A stretch of DNA of 43,625 bases from Okeania sp. SIO3I5 (lineage in GTDB: Bacteria > Cyanobacteriota > Cyanobacteriia > Cyanobacteriales > Microcoleaceae). Under the pieces are notes generated by a model that was not told the origin of the DNA, did no database searches, and saw only the letters and a list, made by a program, of their open reading frames with translations. Every line of letters begins with the position of its first letter. Position 1 is the first letter of the stretch. The position numbers and the translations under genes are program-made. Shown piece by piece: positions 1-9,127 of the stretch. The DNA is taken from contig NZ_JAAHHT010000007.1 in assembly GCF_010672085.1 (NCBI RefSeq), positions 61,632 through 105,256 of the forward strand, given 5' to 3'.

Positions 1-163
1 CATAAGCTAAACATTCATAGGCCCTTGACAAGCTAGGAGAATTTTGTTATTATCAATGTCAACACAGGGGGAGGACATCACCTCTGTCTAAACAGCGGTC
101 AGGGTTTCCCAGACTGAAGAATCCCGCTTTGTCCCGTAAGGGCAACGTCGGGAGTATGTCAAC
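1..163 (+). mobile_element. IS200/IS605-type right-end, omegaRNA-like relic (copy A)
   Basis: This stretch ends in GGGAGTATGTCAAC after a hairpin region (GAAGAATCCC ... GGGAGTATGTC), the kind of end seen downstream of cyanobacterial tnpB genes, where the omegaRNA scaffold overlaps the transposon right end. It is about 90% identical to the reverse complement of 19457-19620. No tnpB or tnpA lies beside it, so it is a non-autonomous or stranded end. The left edge may continue beyond the window. The function as omegaRNA is inferred. The rest of the gap up to the sulfurylase gene (164-308) shows nothing I recognise. Confidence 0.55.
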
Positions 164-308
164 TGGCTTAACTGCCAAAATCAGAGTTTGCACTTAACTC
201 TTAGAGGCGAGTAGAAAGCTTATCTTTGACTAATATATAGCTTTATATAACCCGCCTCGATTTTATAATTATCTCTCACACTTGAGGGCCATACCAGAAA
301 AATTTCTG

Positions 309-1487
309 TTAATTTGCCTGAGATACTTTCATTGCATCAGCCAACTCTGCCGCTACCTCTGGTCTTGAAAATTCTGGTGGTGGTAACTCACCCCGACGTA
401 ACATTTCTCGTACTTTTGTCCCTGATAAATGAATTCGTTCTTCTTTTGTACTTGGACTTGTTTTGCTTGTGGCCATACCTTTAGTCCGAGTACAGTAGAA
501 AGCGTGTTCAAACTTCATTGGAACGATGTCTAACTCTCCAGGTTCAAACTCATCGAAGATATATTGAGCATCATAAGTTCCATAATAATCCCCTACCCCA
601 GCATGATCTCGACCAACAATAAAGTGGGTACAACCATAGTTTTTCCGCACCAAAGCATGAAAAATTGCCTCCCGTGGGCCAGCATAACGCATGGCCGAGG
701 GATTAATGGCCATCATTACCCGGTCTTGAGGAAAGTATTTTTCTAACATAATCTCGTAGCAACGCATCCTGACATCAGCAGGAATGTCATCTGATTTGGT
801 AGCACCCACCAAAGGATGTAGAAATAAACCATCTACTGTTTCTAAAGCACATTTTTGAATATATTCGTGGGCACGGTGGATGGGGTTACGGGTTTGGAAA
901 CCAACTACTGTATTCCAACCTTTGTCCAGGAATAGTTTTCTAGACTCGGCTGGATCTATTTGATATTTGGGAAATAATGGGTGAGGATGACGTTTTAATA
1001 ACCAGACTGGACCTGCTAAGTTTATTGGGCCAGCATCATACACGACTTTCACTCCTGGATGTTGAATTTCGTCTGTACGATAAACATTGGTTGCTTCATG
1101 GGCTTTATTGTAGCGGAACTTTTGAGTTAATTCTAAAACTCCTGCAAATTCTCCTTCTGGAGAATCTAGGCGCACCCAACTTCCTTCTTTAATTGAATCT
1201 GCTACTTCTTCTGAGACTGATAATGTTACAGGTATACTCCAAGGTAGTCCATTTTTCAGGCGCATATCTGTAACTACACTTTCATAGTCATCTGCTTCCA
1301 TAAAACCATTGAGAGGACTAAAACCTCCTATAGCTATCATTTCTAAGTCTGAAAGAGCTCGCTTGTCTAATTGTATCTTTGGTAAGCTTTCAGCTTTTTC
1401 CATGAATTCTTGTCGTTCTGCTGGTGTGGCAATCCGATTAATCAGGTGGCCACCGTGTGCTGGTATACCATTTGGATGCTTAGTCAA
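309..1487 (-). CDS. sat: Sulfate adenylyltransferase (ATP sulfurylase)
   Basis: This enzyme activates sulfate with ATP to give adenosine 5'-phosphosulfate and pyrophosphate, the first step of assimilatory sulfate reduction, in the cytoplasm. The 392-residue protein has the family hallmarks: QTRN at residues 198-201 followed by HRAH (204-207), the nucleotide-binding HxxH-type motif, and the later stretch GRDHAGVG that contacts substrate. The N-terminal PUA-like domain occupies roughly residues 1-165. There is no C-terminal APS kinase domain, so it is the short single-function form usual in cyanobacteria. It stands alone; the nearest gene downstream is outside the window and the next one upstream points the other way. 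Confidence 0.96.
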   Translation of the reverse strand: MTKHPNGIPAHGGHLINRIATPAERQEFMEKAESLPKIQLDKRALSDLEMIAIGGFSPLNGFMEADDYESVVTDMRLKNGLPWSIPVTLSVSEEVADSIKEGSWVRLDSPEGEFAGVLELTQKFRYNKAHEATNVYRTDEIQHPGVKVVYDAGPINLAGPVWLLKRHPHPLFPKYQIDPAESRKLFLDKGWNTVVGFQTRNPIHRAHEYIQKCALETVDGLFLHPLVGATKSDDIPADVRMRCYEIMLEKYFPQDRVMMAINPSAMRYAGPREAIFHALVRKNYGCTHFIVGRDHAGVGDYYGTYDAQYIFDEFEPGELDIVPMKFEHAFYCTRTKGMATSKTSPSTKEERIHLSGTKVREMLRRGELPPPEFSRPEVAAELADAMKVSQAN

Positions 1488-1683
1488 AGTGATTCCTCTC
1501 TATTATTGACTACTATGGTTGAGAAAGATTAAATTTTCTAATCTTTAATCCTACATCTTTGAGGTACATATATCTTGATTTACTAGATTACTAGATTAAG
1601 GTAAAGGTAATTCTAAAAGATGCTTTCTTTTTCCTAATTTCTTTTGTGGTAATCATGTCACCGGACTTAATCAAATTTATCTA

Positions 1684-1854
1684 TATAGCAATTCCCAAAA
1701 AGCGTGAGGTACAAAATTCTTTGGTTTTAGGGAACAGGGAACAGCGGATCTGGGAACAGGGGACAGGGAATAGGCAGTAGTAATTCTCATTCCGTAGGAA
1801 TAGATAAAGAAGAAAAACAACTGTACCTCCGAAAGCTTGGGAAACGCTATATAG
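1684..1854. mobile_element. Miniature inverted-repeat element, family 1 copy a
   Basis: The left end reads TATAGCAATTCCCA followed by GTGAGGTACAAAATT, and the right end reads CTGTACCTC followed by TGGGAAACGCTATA, an imperfect terminal inverted repeat of about 30 bp. The centre holds low-complexity GGGAACAGGGAACAG sequence and no ORF. Two further copies lie at 13591-13715 and 14004-14342. The surrounding gap (1488-2480) otherwise shows only AT-rich sequence and a HIP1 site near 2104. Confidence 0.6.
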
Positions 1855-1966
1855 CGCTAGGGAATAGGGAATAGTAGAGTTTCAAAGGGTTTTTCTTATA
1901 GGGAAATACTCCGCAAACAGGATTTATAAATGTCCTAATCTTAATGCGTAGCGCTATATATTTTTT

Positions 1967-2055
1967 AGGACTTACGCATGAACGCTATTGGTAGGGTGCG
2001 TTATGCTACCGCTAACGCACCAATACTCTATATATAGTGCCTTTGCGTAAGTCCT
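1967..2055. mobile_element. Small inverted-repeat element with AGGACTTACGCA ends
   Basis: The element is bounded by AGGACTTACGCA on the left and its exact reverse complement TGCGTAAGTCCT on the right, with about 65 bp between. The interior holds a second inverted pair (GGTGCGTTA and TAACGCACC). Another copy lies at 17864-17955 and single ends at about 3864 and 28436. It has no coding capacity. It is a MITE-like family dispersed through this window. Confidence 0.6.
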
Positions 2056-2483
2056 GTATTTATTAAATCACAATCTGCTGGTATAGGATTTATATTTAAG
2101 CTGCGATCGCTTTTTCCTCAAAAAAAGCAGTAGGAAATCAAATATATACAGATTTATCTGATAACTACAACAACTAACTTTCACTACAGTAAATAAAACT
2201 ATAGCAACCAGTGCTGGATTTCTAAAAAAAACAAATACAGATAATTTAGTGTCAAACTCTTACTACTGTTTCTTATTTCTTAATTCCAAAATATTTTTTA
2301 CACAACCGAGATTATGACTCCTTAATACCATTTCTCAAAAAGAGTCAAAATCATCAAATGTAAAGTTATGTAAAAAATATACTGTCTTTAATGTAAATAA
2401 TTTGACAAAAACTGCTTGACTAAATTAGTATGATCTAAATCATCAATAAACTCTTAAACCGCAAAATTCTATCGTGCAAACTA

Positions 2484-2510
2484 TTAGCAATCGTCAATGA
2501 TGAGTGCTAA
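2484..2510. promoter_or_regulatory. CIRCE-like operator (HrcA site) 1
   Basis: TTAGCAATC, nine bases, then GAGTGCTAA. This matches the CIRCE consensus TTAGCACTC-N9-GAGTGCTAA with one mismatch in the left arm. CIRCE is the established binding site of the heat-shock repressor HrcA. It lies 241 bp before the start of the gene at 2751, with a second copy between them. Confidence 0.7.
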
Positions 2511-2586
2511 AGGTAAGTCATTAAACTTTGACGATATATCAGGCAATAAATAAAAGTTTTGCATCTGGTTTATAGAGTTGGATAAA

Positions 2587-2613
2587 TTAGCACTCACCTT
2601 AAAAGACTGCTAA
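2587..2613. promoter_or_regulatory. CIRCE-like operator (HrcA site) 2
   Basis: TTAGCACTC, nine bases, then GACTGCTAA. The left arm is a perfect CIRCE arm and the right arm has one mismatch. The spacer is exactly nine bases. It is 77 bp downstream of the first copy and 138 bp before the start of the 113-residue gene. Confidence 0.7.
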
Positions 2614-2750
2614 TTTTAACACCACTTATAGTAATCCTAAATTAGTTATGATAACTTGACTTGTGCCTATTTATTTAAAGGATACAATAGATCGCAACTC
2701 AAAGAGATTGCTATATATAATTTGACAAATTATGAGGAGGAAAAGGATAG

Positions 2751-3092
2751 ATGCGATACACTTTTGAACTTTTAGGTATTTCTCCAGTCCTACATTTTTT
2801 TAATCAGCAACAAAAATTACAAGTAGAAAATAACTTAAATGTAGAATATCTAGGAAACCGTAAGTGTTCCCTAGATGTATTTCTAAAATCTGTAGAAACT
2901 GTTTCTGCTCATCGTAGTTGGAGAGTAGATAGAGTTGTAGAAACGGTGATTAATTTTTGGATGAATAATGCTGATAGTATTCAGTATTGGAATTCTCGCT
3001 TGAAAGATGCTGGAGAAGGTAACCTTTTAGTGGCAAGGGTAGGAGATATTAAATCTTTACGGCAATCTTTTGAATCATTACTGAACAATTAA
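2751..3092 (+). CDS. Conserved hypothetical protein under CIRCE-like operators
   Basis: This 113-residue protein is not one I can name. It is soluble, mixed in charge, with no signal peptide, membrane segment or obvious catalytic motif; a Trp-containing central part (residues about 60-85) and a short helical C-terminus are visible. The start is well supported by AGGAGG at 2735-2740, ten bases before the ATG. What makes it notable is upstream: two CIRCE-like sites at 2484 and 2587 with no groES, groEL or hrcA nearby. If those sites are real, this gene is repressed by HrcA and induced by heat. It is monocistronic. The short gap downstream holds a dispersed inverted repeat (GTTGGGTT ... AACCCAACCTAC, about 3120-3150). 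Confidence 0.75.
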   Translation: MRYTFELLGISPVLHFFNQQQKLQVENNLNVEYLGNRKCSLDVFLKSVETVSAHRSWRVDRVVETVINFWMNNADSIQYWNSRLKDAGEGNLLVARVGDIKSLRQSFESLLNN

Positions 3093-3208
3093 GTCATTGG
3101 AGACTTTTGCAGTTAATTTGTTGGGTTTCGTTCCTCAACCCAACCTACGACTAAGAAAGAAACTTTAGCTCCAGAAGCAACTGATGTATAAAACTGATAT
3201 AAAGTTTT

Positions 3209-3553
3209 TTAAACAAGGGTATTTTTGGGAGTGATTTTGTAGTATTTAATGCGTTGTTGGATAGTTTGAATAATGTTGGTAGTTTCAGATAGACTTTGTT
3301 TGACAAAGCGATCGCTTCTTAGTTTTTCGGTTAATTCAACAATTATATTTGGTGAGCCAATTTTACCTAGAGCATTTACTGTAGTCATACGCACACCAGA
3401 GTCAGAGTCTTCTAAGAGTGAGATTAATCTTGGAACTGCTTTTGGCGAGCCAATTTTACCTAAAGCATTTGCTGTTCTCCAACGAACATTAGATTCAGAG
3501 TCTTCTAAAAGTGGAACTAATGCTGGAATTGTTGTTGACGAAATGAGACTTTA
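3209..3553 (-). pseudogene. HEAT-repeat protein remnant (5' truncated)
   Basis: The minus-strand frame contains two near-identical HEAT/PBS-lyase-type repeats, each with the pattern ALGKIGSPxxVP followed by LLEDSxSxVR, then a divergent C-terminus. The frame is open back to a stop near 3554 and has no convincing start before an internal ATG at 3394, which would cut the repeats in half. It abuts a transposase relic in another frame. I read it as the C-terminal end of a larger HEAT-repeat protein, of the sort attached to cyanobacterial NACHT or phycobilin-lyase-like proteins. Which of these is unknown. Confidence 0.6.
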
Positions 3554-3783
3554 TCTGTGACTGCCTTACTTAAAGCCATCATTGCACCTAAGCATGATGG
3601 ACGTTCAATCCTACATAAACTCCTGTTATTATCTGACTAAATACATCTATGACGACGTAAATGACTGGTCTGCCAATTATCCAGTTACGTTGATATTTAG
3701 ATACTAAATAAACATCAGCAAATGTCGCATCAATCTGATACCGATAACCAGGGCCATTGGTTTCTTGTGCGGAATGTGGGTTT
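3540..3783 (-). pseudogene. TnsB/Mu-type DDE transposase fragment, frameshifted
   Basis: On the minus strand the translation contains GPGYRYQIDATFADVYLV and then RPVIYVVIDVFSQIITGVY, which matches the start of the rve/DDE catalytic core of Tn7 TnsB-like transposases (the first catalytic Asp in QIDAT and a second conserved Asp in VIDVFS). A one-base deletion after VYVGL shifts the frame; the next frame continues with ERPSCLGAMMALSKAV. Both ends are missing. It is a dead fragment of a large transposase, beside the HEAT relic and just upstream of the protease-NACHT gene. Confidence 0.65.
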
Positions 3784-3901
3784 AAACAGTTGGAGTAAAA
3801 AAGAAATACTATAGATAGGTAAAATAGATAAAAATATTAAAAATATCTGTTTTAAAAGTTATTGCGTAAGTCCTATCAGTTATAGTTTTAAGGAGGCTTC
3901 T

Positions 3902-6481
3902 GTGGAAAACGAACTTATAAAGTCCATTGTATGTATTTGTCACGATGATGGTGTCCCAGAGGGAGCAGGCTTACTTGTAGACAGTAAACATATAGTAACT
4001 TGCGCTCATGTAATCACATCAGTTATTGACAAATCATTTGATGACGATAGCATTATTGGCAGCACATTAAATGTTATTATTTACAGTTCAGGAGAGCCAG
4101 TAACTCTGAAGGCTAAAGTTGTTAAAATACAACCTCAAGATAATATAGATTTTGCAGGACTTGAGATTTTAGCCAAGCAAGACATTAAAAGTACTTCTAA
4201 TGAGTTCCTAAACAATAATTTACTGTCTGGACATCAATTTAAAGTATTTGGTTTTCCAAATTATTATGATAATGGAGTTTGGTCTTATGGTGAAATTCGT
4301 GGCAAACACACAGATGACTTAATCCAAGTAGAATGCAACTCAAGTAGTGCGTATTTTATAAAGAAAGGTTTTAGTGGTACGCCTGTATGGGATGACAATC
4401 TTAATGGATGGATTGGGATAATAAATAAAGCAGATATTCTCCCAGAATCTCACGGTGCTACTATGATTTCGGCATCTGTTATACAGCAATGTTGGCCTGA
4501 AGTTGTGAAACTAGCTGCTACAACAGAAGTTCAGTATCTTTCACAGCTAGTGAACAATATGCAAAACTTTTCAGGGATAGTTGCATATGTTCCACTCACT
4601 ATTACAGTAACTTACAATACAGTCAAACCTGAACCTTTTGTTGATAAAGGCATAAAATGGTCTAGTGAATTTGATAGCTCAGTATCAAATAAACGCACTA
4701 ATGATGGTTACGCAACTACAGAAGAAAAAAAAGAAATAGAAGAAGTTATTTCAATTCATTCGAGGTTTGTGATTTTAGGAGACTTAGGAGCTGGAAAAAC
4801 TACTTCGTTACAGCATACTGTAATTAAATTATCACAAAAGCGATTAAATACTGGTAATGGGCTTATACCGATTTTTGTTGATCTATCTGATAAATGGATA
4901 AAACCAAATGAAGACAATTCAACTAGCGGTTATTCCATTGGCTTGAAGAATCTTCTAAAAAAGAATTGGACTTTAAAAGCAGACCTTGAAGAAATGCTAG
5001 CTACTGGCAAAGCTATTGTATTCTTAGATGGTTTGAATGAGATGGGTTCAGATAAGTTACAAAAGCGAGATGCTATTAAGAATTGGCTTCAAGGTCAATC
5101 TAGTCCCAGGTATGCAATTTTTGCCTGTAGAAACTCTTCATATAGTAATGAGTTGGATTTGGGTTTACCTACAGCATCAATTGGCAAGCTTGAGAAAAAT
5201 TCGTGGATTCTTATTGCAACTAAACTTATTAACTATATAAATAAGTATAACGAAAACCAAGTAAATCTGGAAGATTTTTTAAGTTTAATCCGCAGCACAG
5301 AACAACTAAGTTGTGTTTTGAGCAGACCTTACTTTGTAGAACGTCTAGTTCAAATATATGATAGTGGTGGTAATATTCCTAGTACCGAAGCGCTGATTTT
5401 AGATGATTTTGCAAAAATTGTATGGAAGAGAGAAAGGCTTCAACAGCCTAATTTACCTGATTTTTCAGCAATGAAAACGATTATGGGACATCTAGCCTTT
5501 TTGCTGGTCTCAGATCAGAGATTTACTGTTTCCTACAATCAAATGTTAAAAGAGACCATTGGATTTTTTAAACAGTTTTTCAAGCGTAATGAAGTTTCTA
5601 CTTTCAATATAGTTATTAAAGCTTGTGTAAAAGCTGATTTACTTAAGTGCGAAGGAGATAGTTACAAATTTTCAGACGAGTTTTTTATGGATTATTTTGC
5701 TGCATACCATATGGTTGATAATCCAACAAAAATACCTATGCTACCAGATAAAGATAATGTTTATGTACAAGATTCATGGATGAAATCTGTTAGTTATTTT
5801 TATTATTTATTACCTGAAGAAGAAGAGGATTTACTTAATATTGTAAAAGTAATAGTTACACGTAATCCTTTTATTGCCACAGAATCGATACTACTTTTGG
5901 ATTCAAGGCTCAAACATTGTAGTTTTCTTGTAGAAAATTTGTTAAAGCTGTTAGAAAAACCATGTTCTCCTTCTTTTGAAAAAGCGCTTTTGCTAGCTTT
6001 CAAAAAAATTGGTTCTGAATCTCACAACCAAATTCTCCAAATTCTTGACAACAAAAAAGCCGATTTAGGTAAAAAATCTATCGCTGCATGGCTTTCAGGC
6101 GAACTATGTATAATGCAAGCAGTTCCTAAACTTCAGGAAATTATTTCATCTGAGGATTCCTTGAAAACAGAGCTTAACTCAGTCATTGCGGAAAAAGAGC
6201 GCCTAAATAAAGAACTGGAAGACCTTGAGAGGAAGGAGGGATGGTTAGTATTTGGAGAGTTAGCATTAAACTTTGGTCTTGCTCTTATTTCTGGTAGTCC
6301 AGCTAATATGAGTACTGCTTTTGAAACTATGAAAAAACCTCCTAATACTATAGGATCACTTACATCTAACAAACTACGAGAAATAAGTGATCTAGAAAAG
6401 AAAATTTCAGAATTTAATTCTATTACTAAATTTATAAGTAACGCAAAAAAAGCTTTAAACACCATCCTTTCAGTAAGTTAG
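3902..6481 (+). CDS. Trypsin-like protease fused to NACHT NTPase (bacterial NLR-like)
   Basis: This is an 859-residue fusion. Residues 1-205 form a trypsin-like serine protease: His36 in TCAHV, Asp83 in NIDFAGLE and Ser158 in GFSGTPVW make a full catalytic triad, and there is no signal peptide. Residues about 285-480 are a NACHT-type STAND NTPase with Walker A GDLGAGKTT (293-301) and Walker B IVFLDGLNE (372-380). The rest is helical, ending in a coiled coil (about 750-780) and a hydrophobic stretch. The GTG start has AAGGAGG five bases upstream. Proteins of this build are known or predicted antiphage sensors in which the NTPase oligomerises on detecting a trigger and the effector domain kills or arrests the cell. 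The Trypco1 gene 117 bp downstream fits that reading. The trigger and protease target are unknown. Confidence 0.88.
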   Translation: MENELIKSIVCICHDDGVPEGAGLLVDSKHIVTCAHVITSVIDKSFDDDSIIGSTLNVIIYSSGEPVTLKAKVVKIQPQDNIDFAGLEILAKQDIKSTSNEFLNNNLLSGHQFKVFGFPNYYDNGVWSYGEIRGKHTDDLIQVECNSSSAYFIKKGFSGTPVWDDNLNGWIGIINKADILPESHGATMISASVIQQCWPEVVKLAATTEVQYLSQLVNNMQNFSGIVAYVPLTITVTYNTVKPEPFVDKGIKWSSEFDSSVSNKRTNDGYATTEEKKEIEEVISIHSRFVILGDLGAGKTTSLQHTVIKLSQKRLNTGNGLIPIFVDLSDKWIKPNEDNSTSGYSIGLKNLLKKNWTLKADLEEMLATGKAIVFLDGLNEMGSDKLQKRDAIKNWLQGQSSPRYAIFACRNSSYSNELDLGLPTASIGKLEKNSWILIATKLINYINKYNENQVNLEDFLSLIRSTEQLSCVLSRPYFVERLVQIYDSGGNIPSTEALILDDFAKIVWKRERLQQPNLPDFSAMKTIMGHLAFLLVSDQRFTVSYNQMLKETIGFFKQFFKRNEVSTFNIVIKACVKADLLKCEGDSYKFSDEFFMDYFAAYHMVDNPTKIPMLPDKDNVYVQDSWMKSVSYFYYLLPEEEEDLLNIVKVIVTRNPFIATESILLLDSRLKHCSFLVENLLKLLEKPCSPSFEKALLLAFKKIGSESHNQILQILDNKKADLGKKSIAAWLSGELCIMQAVPKLQEIISSEDSLKTELNSVIAEKERLNKELEDLERKEGWLVFGELALNFGLALISGSPANMSTAFETMKKPPNTIGSLTSNKLREISDLEKKISEFNSITKFISNAKKALNTILSVS

Positions 6482-6598
6482 GGGTGAAAAAACGCTAGTG
6501 CATCAAGAAAGTGCGGGAATGATAAGATGAATATTGTTTCTAATTGTAATTCCATTAACTTACAAACACATTGACTTACAAACATAGGTATAAATACA

Positions 6599-6949
6599 AT
6601 GAGTAATCAAAATAGACTTATAGAGTACAAAATTGACGATGAACATACAATCCTGGTTGAAGTAGTTGAACCAATGCCCGGTGGATTAGCTCCTGTAGGT
6701 AGAACTGCTGATGCTGTCGCTAAATCCCAAAAAACACTTTCTGAAGCCGTAGACAATGTTAAACCAGTAGCAGAAGCTATAATAAGAAAATTATCAAACC
6801 TAAGCAATCCTCCAAGTGAGATTGCTGTAGAATTCGGATTAAAACTCAGTGCAAAGGCAGGGGCAATTTTAACAGCAGTTGGTGTTGAGTGTAATTATGT
6901 GGTCAAACTCACCTGGAAGGAAGACCCAAATAATAATTCTAAGAAATAG
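6599..6949 (+). CDS. Trypsin-co-occurring domain 1 (Trypco1) protein
   Basis: This 116-residue protein shows the Trypco1 (CU044_2847 family) pattern across its whole length: an N-terminal beta region with ILVEVVEP, a central helix around KSQKTLSEAVDNVKPVAEAI, then the diagnostic EFGLKLSAKAGAIL near residues 80-93 and a final strand. The domain is known from comparative genomics as a small partner of trypsin-fold effectors in bacterial conflict systems; its biochemical role is not established. Here it follows directly after a trypsin-NACHT gene on the same strand, 117 bp away, so the two very likely act together. It could be a regulator or target-recognition adaptor of the protease. The intergenic gap repeats ACTTACAAACA twice. 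Confidence 0.85.
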   Translation: MSNQNRLIEYKIDDEHTILVEVVEPMPGGLAPVGRTADAVAKSQKTLSEAVDNVKPVAEAIIRKLSNLSNPPSEIAVEFGLKLSAKAGAILTAVGVECNYVVKLTWKEDPNNNSKK

Positions 6950-6994
6950 TCTTTATTGGGCTAATGCTAGAGAAAGTTTTAGCCCTTATCAATA

Positions 6995-7138
6995 ATCAAT
7001 AAATTCTGGTGTAGATAAAATCGGTGGTAAAGCTTCAATCATCAGATTGTTGTTATATTCTACTAAGCTAAATTGACGATATTTAGCAACAGCAGTTTCT
7101 GTACCATCAGGAATATTTATCCAGTCATAAATGAATCC
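6995..7138 (-). pseudogene. Short coding relic, possibly a transposition ATPase N-terminus
   Basis: The minus-strand frame reads as plausible protein for about 46 residues (INIPDGTETAVAKY, then SLVEYNNN and IEALPPILS) before a stop at 6995. It has no start in frame. From memory it resembles the N-terminal segment of TniB/TnsC-like proteins of Tn7-type transposons, but I cannot confirm that. With the TnsB-like relic at 3540-3783 it would bracket the protease-NACHT module with transposon debris. Confidence 0.35.
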
Positions 7139-7219
7139 ATTCTATGTTGTTGGCAAAAATTGGGGAAATTCCTTATTATTAATTATGCAAGTTTATTATT
7201 TCACCACAGAATTCTCAAA

Positions 7220-8434
7220 TCAAGCAATACTACCCCGCTTCCGAGTCTCTTTATAAGAAGTTCCCACATTTTTCAAACCAGCTTTAATCATTTCCTGCTC
7301 CAACAAAGCAAAGAAACTTAAGCGATCGCCTCCCCTAACCACCGCCTGATTATGAGCTTCAGCTAATGCCACCGGATAACCATAACCTTTTTGCACTTGA
7401 GCCAACATCATTCCTAACACTAACTCCAACATTTCTTCATCTTCAGCCACCCATTCCGGCATATCAATTCTGGCAACTTCAGTACCAACATTCACATAAC
7501 AAAAATAGATAGTATTATCCCCATATAAATCCAAAATTCTAGCGGAAGATTGCCATAAAGGACTTCTTTGCCCAGGTCGTAATATTGAACCCCAAAATAT
7601 TACATCTCGCAACGGTTCAAATGACTGACAAGGTGCTTTTTCGGTAAAACCAAACCCTCCTAGCCCAACATTCGGACAATTACTTACACAATCAGGTTCA
7701 TCATAAACACAACCCTTTAAACGTAAAAAAGATAAACTTTCATTACTGCGAGAAGCACTCAAATAACCTATCACAGGAATACCTGCTAATTTTAATTTAT
7801 TCCAAGCATCTAAAATCGGATTTAAAATTCTATTCCGTGGTTCAGAAGGCAAAGATTCTAAGAACCAATAAATCAGAGAACCATCAACCATTGCTAATAT
7901 TGGGGAACCTAAATTATGAGAATTATTTTTCACCCATTCACAACCTAATTCTGCCAAAACCAAAGCTTCAGAAATAGTCCGTCGATAACCCATCCATTCT
8001 TCAGTTTTAATTCCCCATTGTCGAGAAATATAAAGGTCATCTGCTTCATAGAAAATTTCTGGGATACTATCTAAAAGCGGATAAATACTTTCCCCATAAT
8101 GCAGCATTACTCGCCCAATATTTAGCAAATAACAATAAGCAATTTCATGGTGACTTGGTGCTATTTGAGAACCGTCCGTAGCGAAGACTGTATGATTTTT
8201 TGGAGGCAGATTAATGAGAGGATAAGTATCTAAAGATTCTATCGGAATAGCAGGATTAAAAAGTAGGCGATCGCTCCAAGTTTCTTCTAATTCTAATAAT
8301 TCTTCCTGTTCATTTTTTGCTTCTTCTAATAATTGTTGAGCTATTTCTAATCTATTTTGAGCAGCGAGCGCCTCTTTTGTCAGATGTTGACTCATTCCTT
8401 GCATTTGTTGCGCTAGTTTTGTTAGGTCTAGCAT
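7220..8434 (-). CDS. nurA: NurA domain DNA repair nuclease
   Basis: This is a 404-residue NurA-family protein. In archaea NurA is a nuclease that works with the HerA translocase in end resection of double-strand breaks; cyanobacterial homologues are assumed to act in DNA processing. The metal-binding signature FATDGSQIAPS lies at residues 84-94 (Asp87), and a second conserved acidic motif AMVDGSLIYW at 181-190 (Asp184). The N-terminus is a long helical coiled-coil-like region (residues 1-55). A Cys-containing stretch (CVSNCP) sits in the middle. No herA partner is visible, and the gene stands alone. Confidence 0.85.
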   Translation of the reverse strand: MLDLTKLAQQMQGMSQHLTKEALAAQNRLEIAQQLLEEAKNEQEELLELEETWSDRLLFNPAIPIESLDTYPLINLPPKNHTVFATDGSQIAPSHHEIAYCYLLNIGRVMLHYGESIYPLLDSIPEIFYEADDLYISRQWGIKTEEWMGYRRTISEALVLAELGCEWVKNNSHNLGSPILAMVDGSLIYWFLESLPSEPRNRILNPILDAWNKLKLAGIPVIGYLSASRSNESLSFLRLKGCVYDEPDCVSNCPNVGLGGFGFTEKAPCQSFEPLRDVIFWGSILRPGQRSPLWQSSARILDLYGDNTIYFCYVNVGTEVARIDMPEWVAEDEEMLELVLGMMLAQVQKGYGYPVALAEAHNQAVVRGGDRLSFFALLEQEMIKAGLKNVGTSYKETRKRGSIA

Positions 8435-8659
8435 AATTTTAGTTTCCTATTTTTTAGAGAATTAAGTTGTTGTTGTTTGATGAAAGTAGGGAGGTTCCAT
8501 TTAACTTCCCTACTAAAGATTGTAGCTATTAATTTTGTATTCTATCTTGATGAAAATTGTTGTAACTTAGTAGAATAATACTATTTCCCAATTTCAAGTT
8601 TTTTCCTAATTTTTAAGGTACCTTCCTCATTGCTAAATTCGGAATTATCAATTCTTGAA

Positions 8660-9000
8660 AACACTACCTTTTAGGGAGAAATGTTTTTGGAGTGTTTCTC
8701 AAAATTTCTCCTTGAAGAACCACTTCTCAATTCTAAGTTCTGAATGTTGTTGGAGTGTTTCTCAAAATTCCACCTTGAAAAACAACTTCTCAATTCTCAA
8801 TTCTTTAAAACCTTAATTTTTAAGGATAAATGTTTTTTGTAGTGTTTCTCAAAATTCCACCTTGAAAAACAACTTCTCAATTCTCAATTCTTTAAAACCT
8901 TAATTTTTAAGGAGAAGTGTTTTTGGAGTGTTCCTCAAAATTCCCCCTACAAAAACAACTTCAGAATTCTAAATTCAGAATTCTAAATTCAGAATTCTAA
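8660..9000. repeat. Direct repeats of roughly 70-100 bp, about four units
   Basis: Units share GTTTTTGGAGTGTTTCTCAA, then AATTCCACCTTGAAAAACAA, then CTTCTCAATTCT. They lie near 8680, 8750, 8835 and 8920, with further degenerate copies near 9445-9500 and 9655-9725. The copies at 8750-8900 are nearly identical, implying recent duplication. No ORF runs through them. The gap 8435-9732 also holds 7-bp GACTCCT repeats at about 9225-9292. Confidence 0.6.
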
Positions 9001-9127
9001 ATAGGGTTGGCGCTCAAAAGTGTTTTTGCTCTTTCTAGTAGTCAGTAGTTAGTAGTCAGGAGAAATGGTGGATTACGGAGGATTTAGTCAGAACAATTCT
9101 TCCTCAATTTTGCTGCTGTTGTCTACT

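Noticed and set aside
2440-2760. groES-groEL locus expected after CIRCE sites
   Set aside because: No chaperonin coding sequence is present; the only downstream gene is the unnamed 113-residue protein.
7073-7321. Forward-strand frame of 82 codons
   Set aside because: It overlaps the end of nurA on the other strand and a relic, and shows only low-complexity hydrophobic residues.
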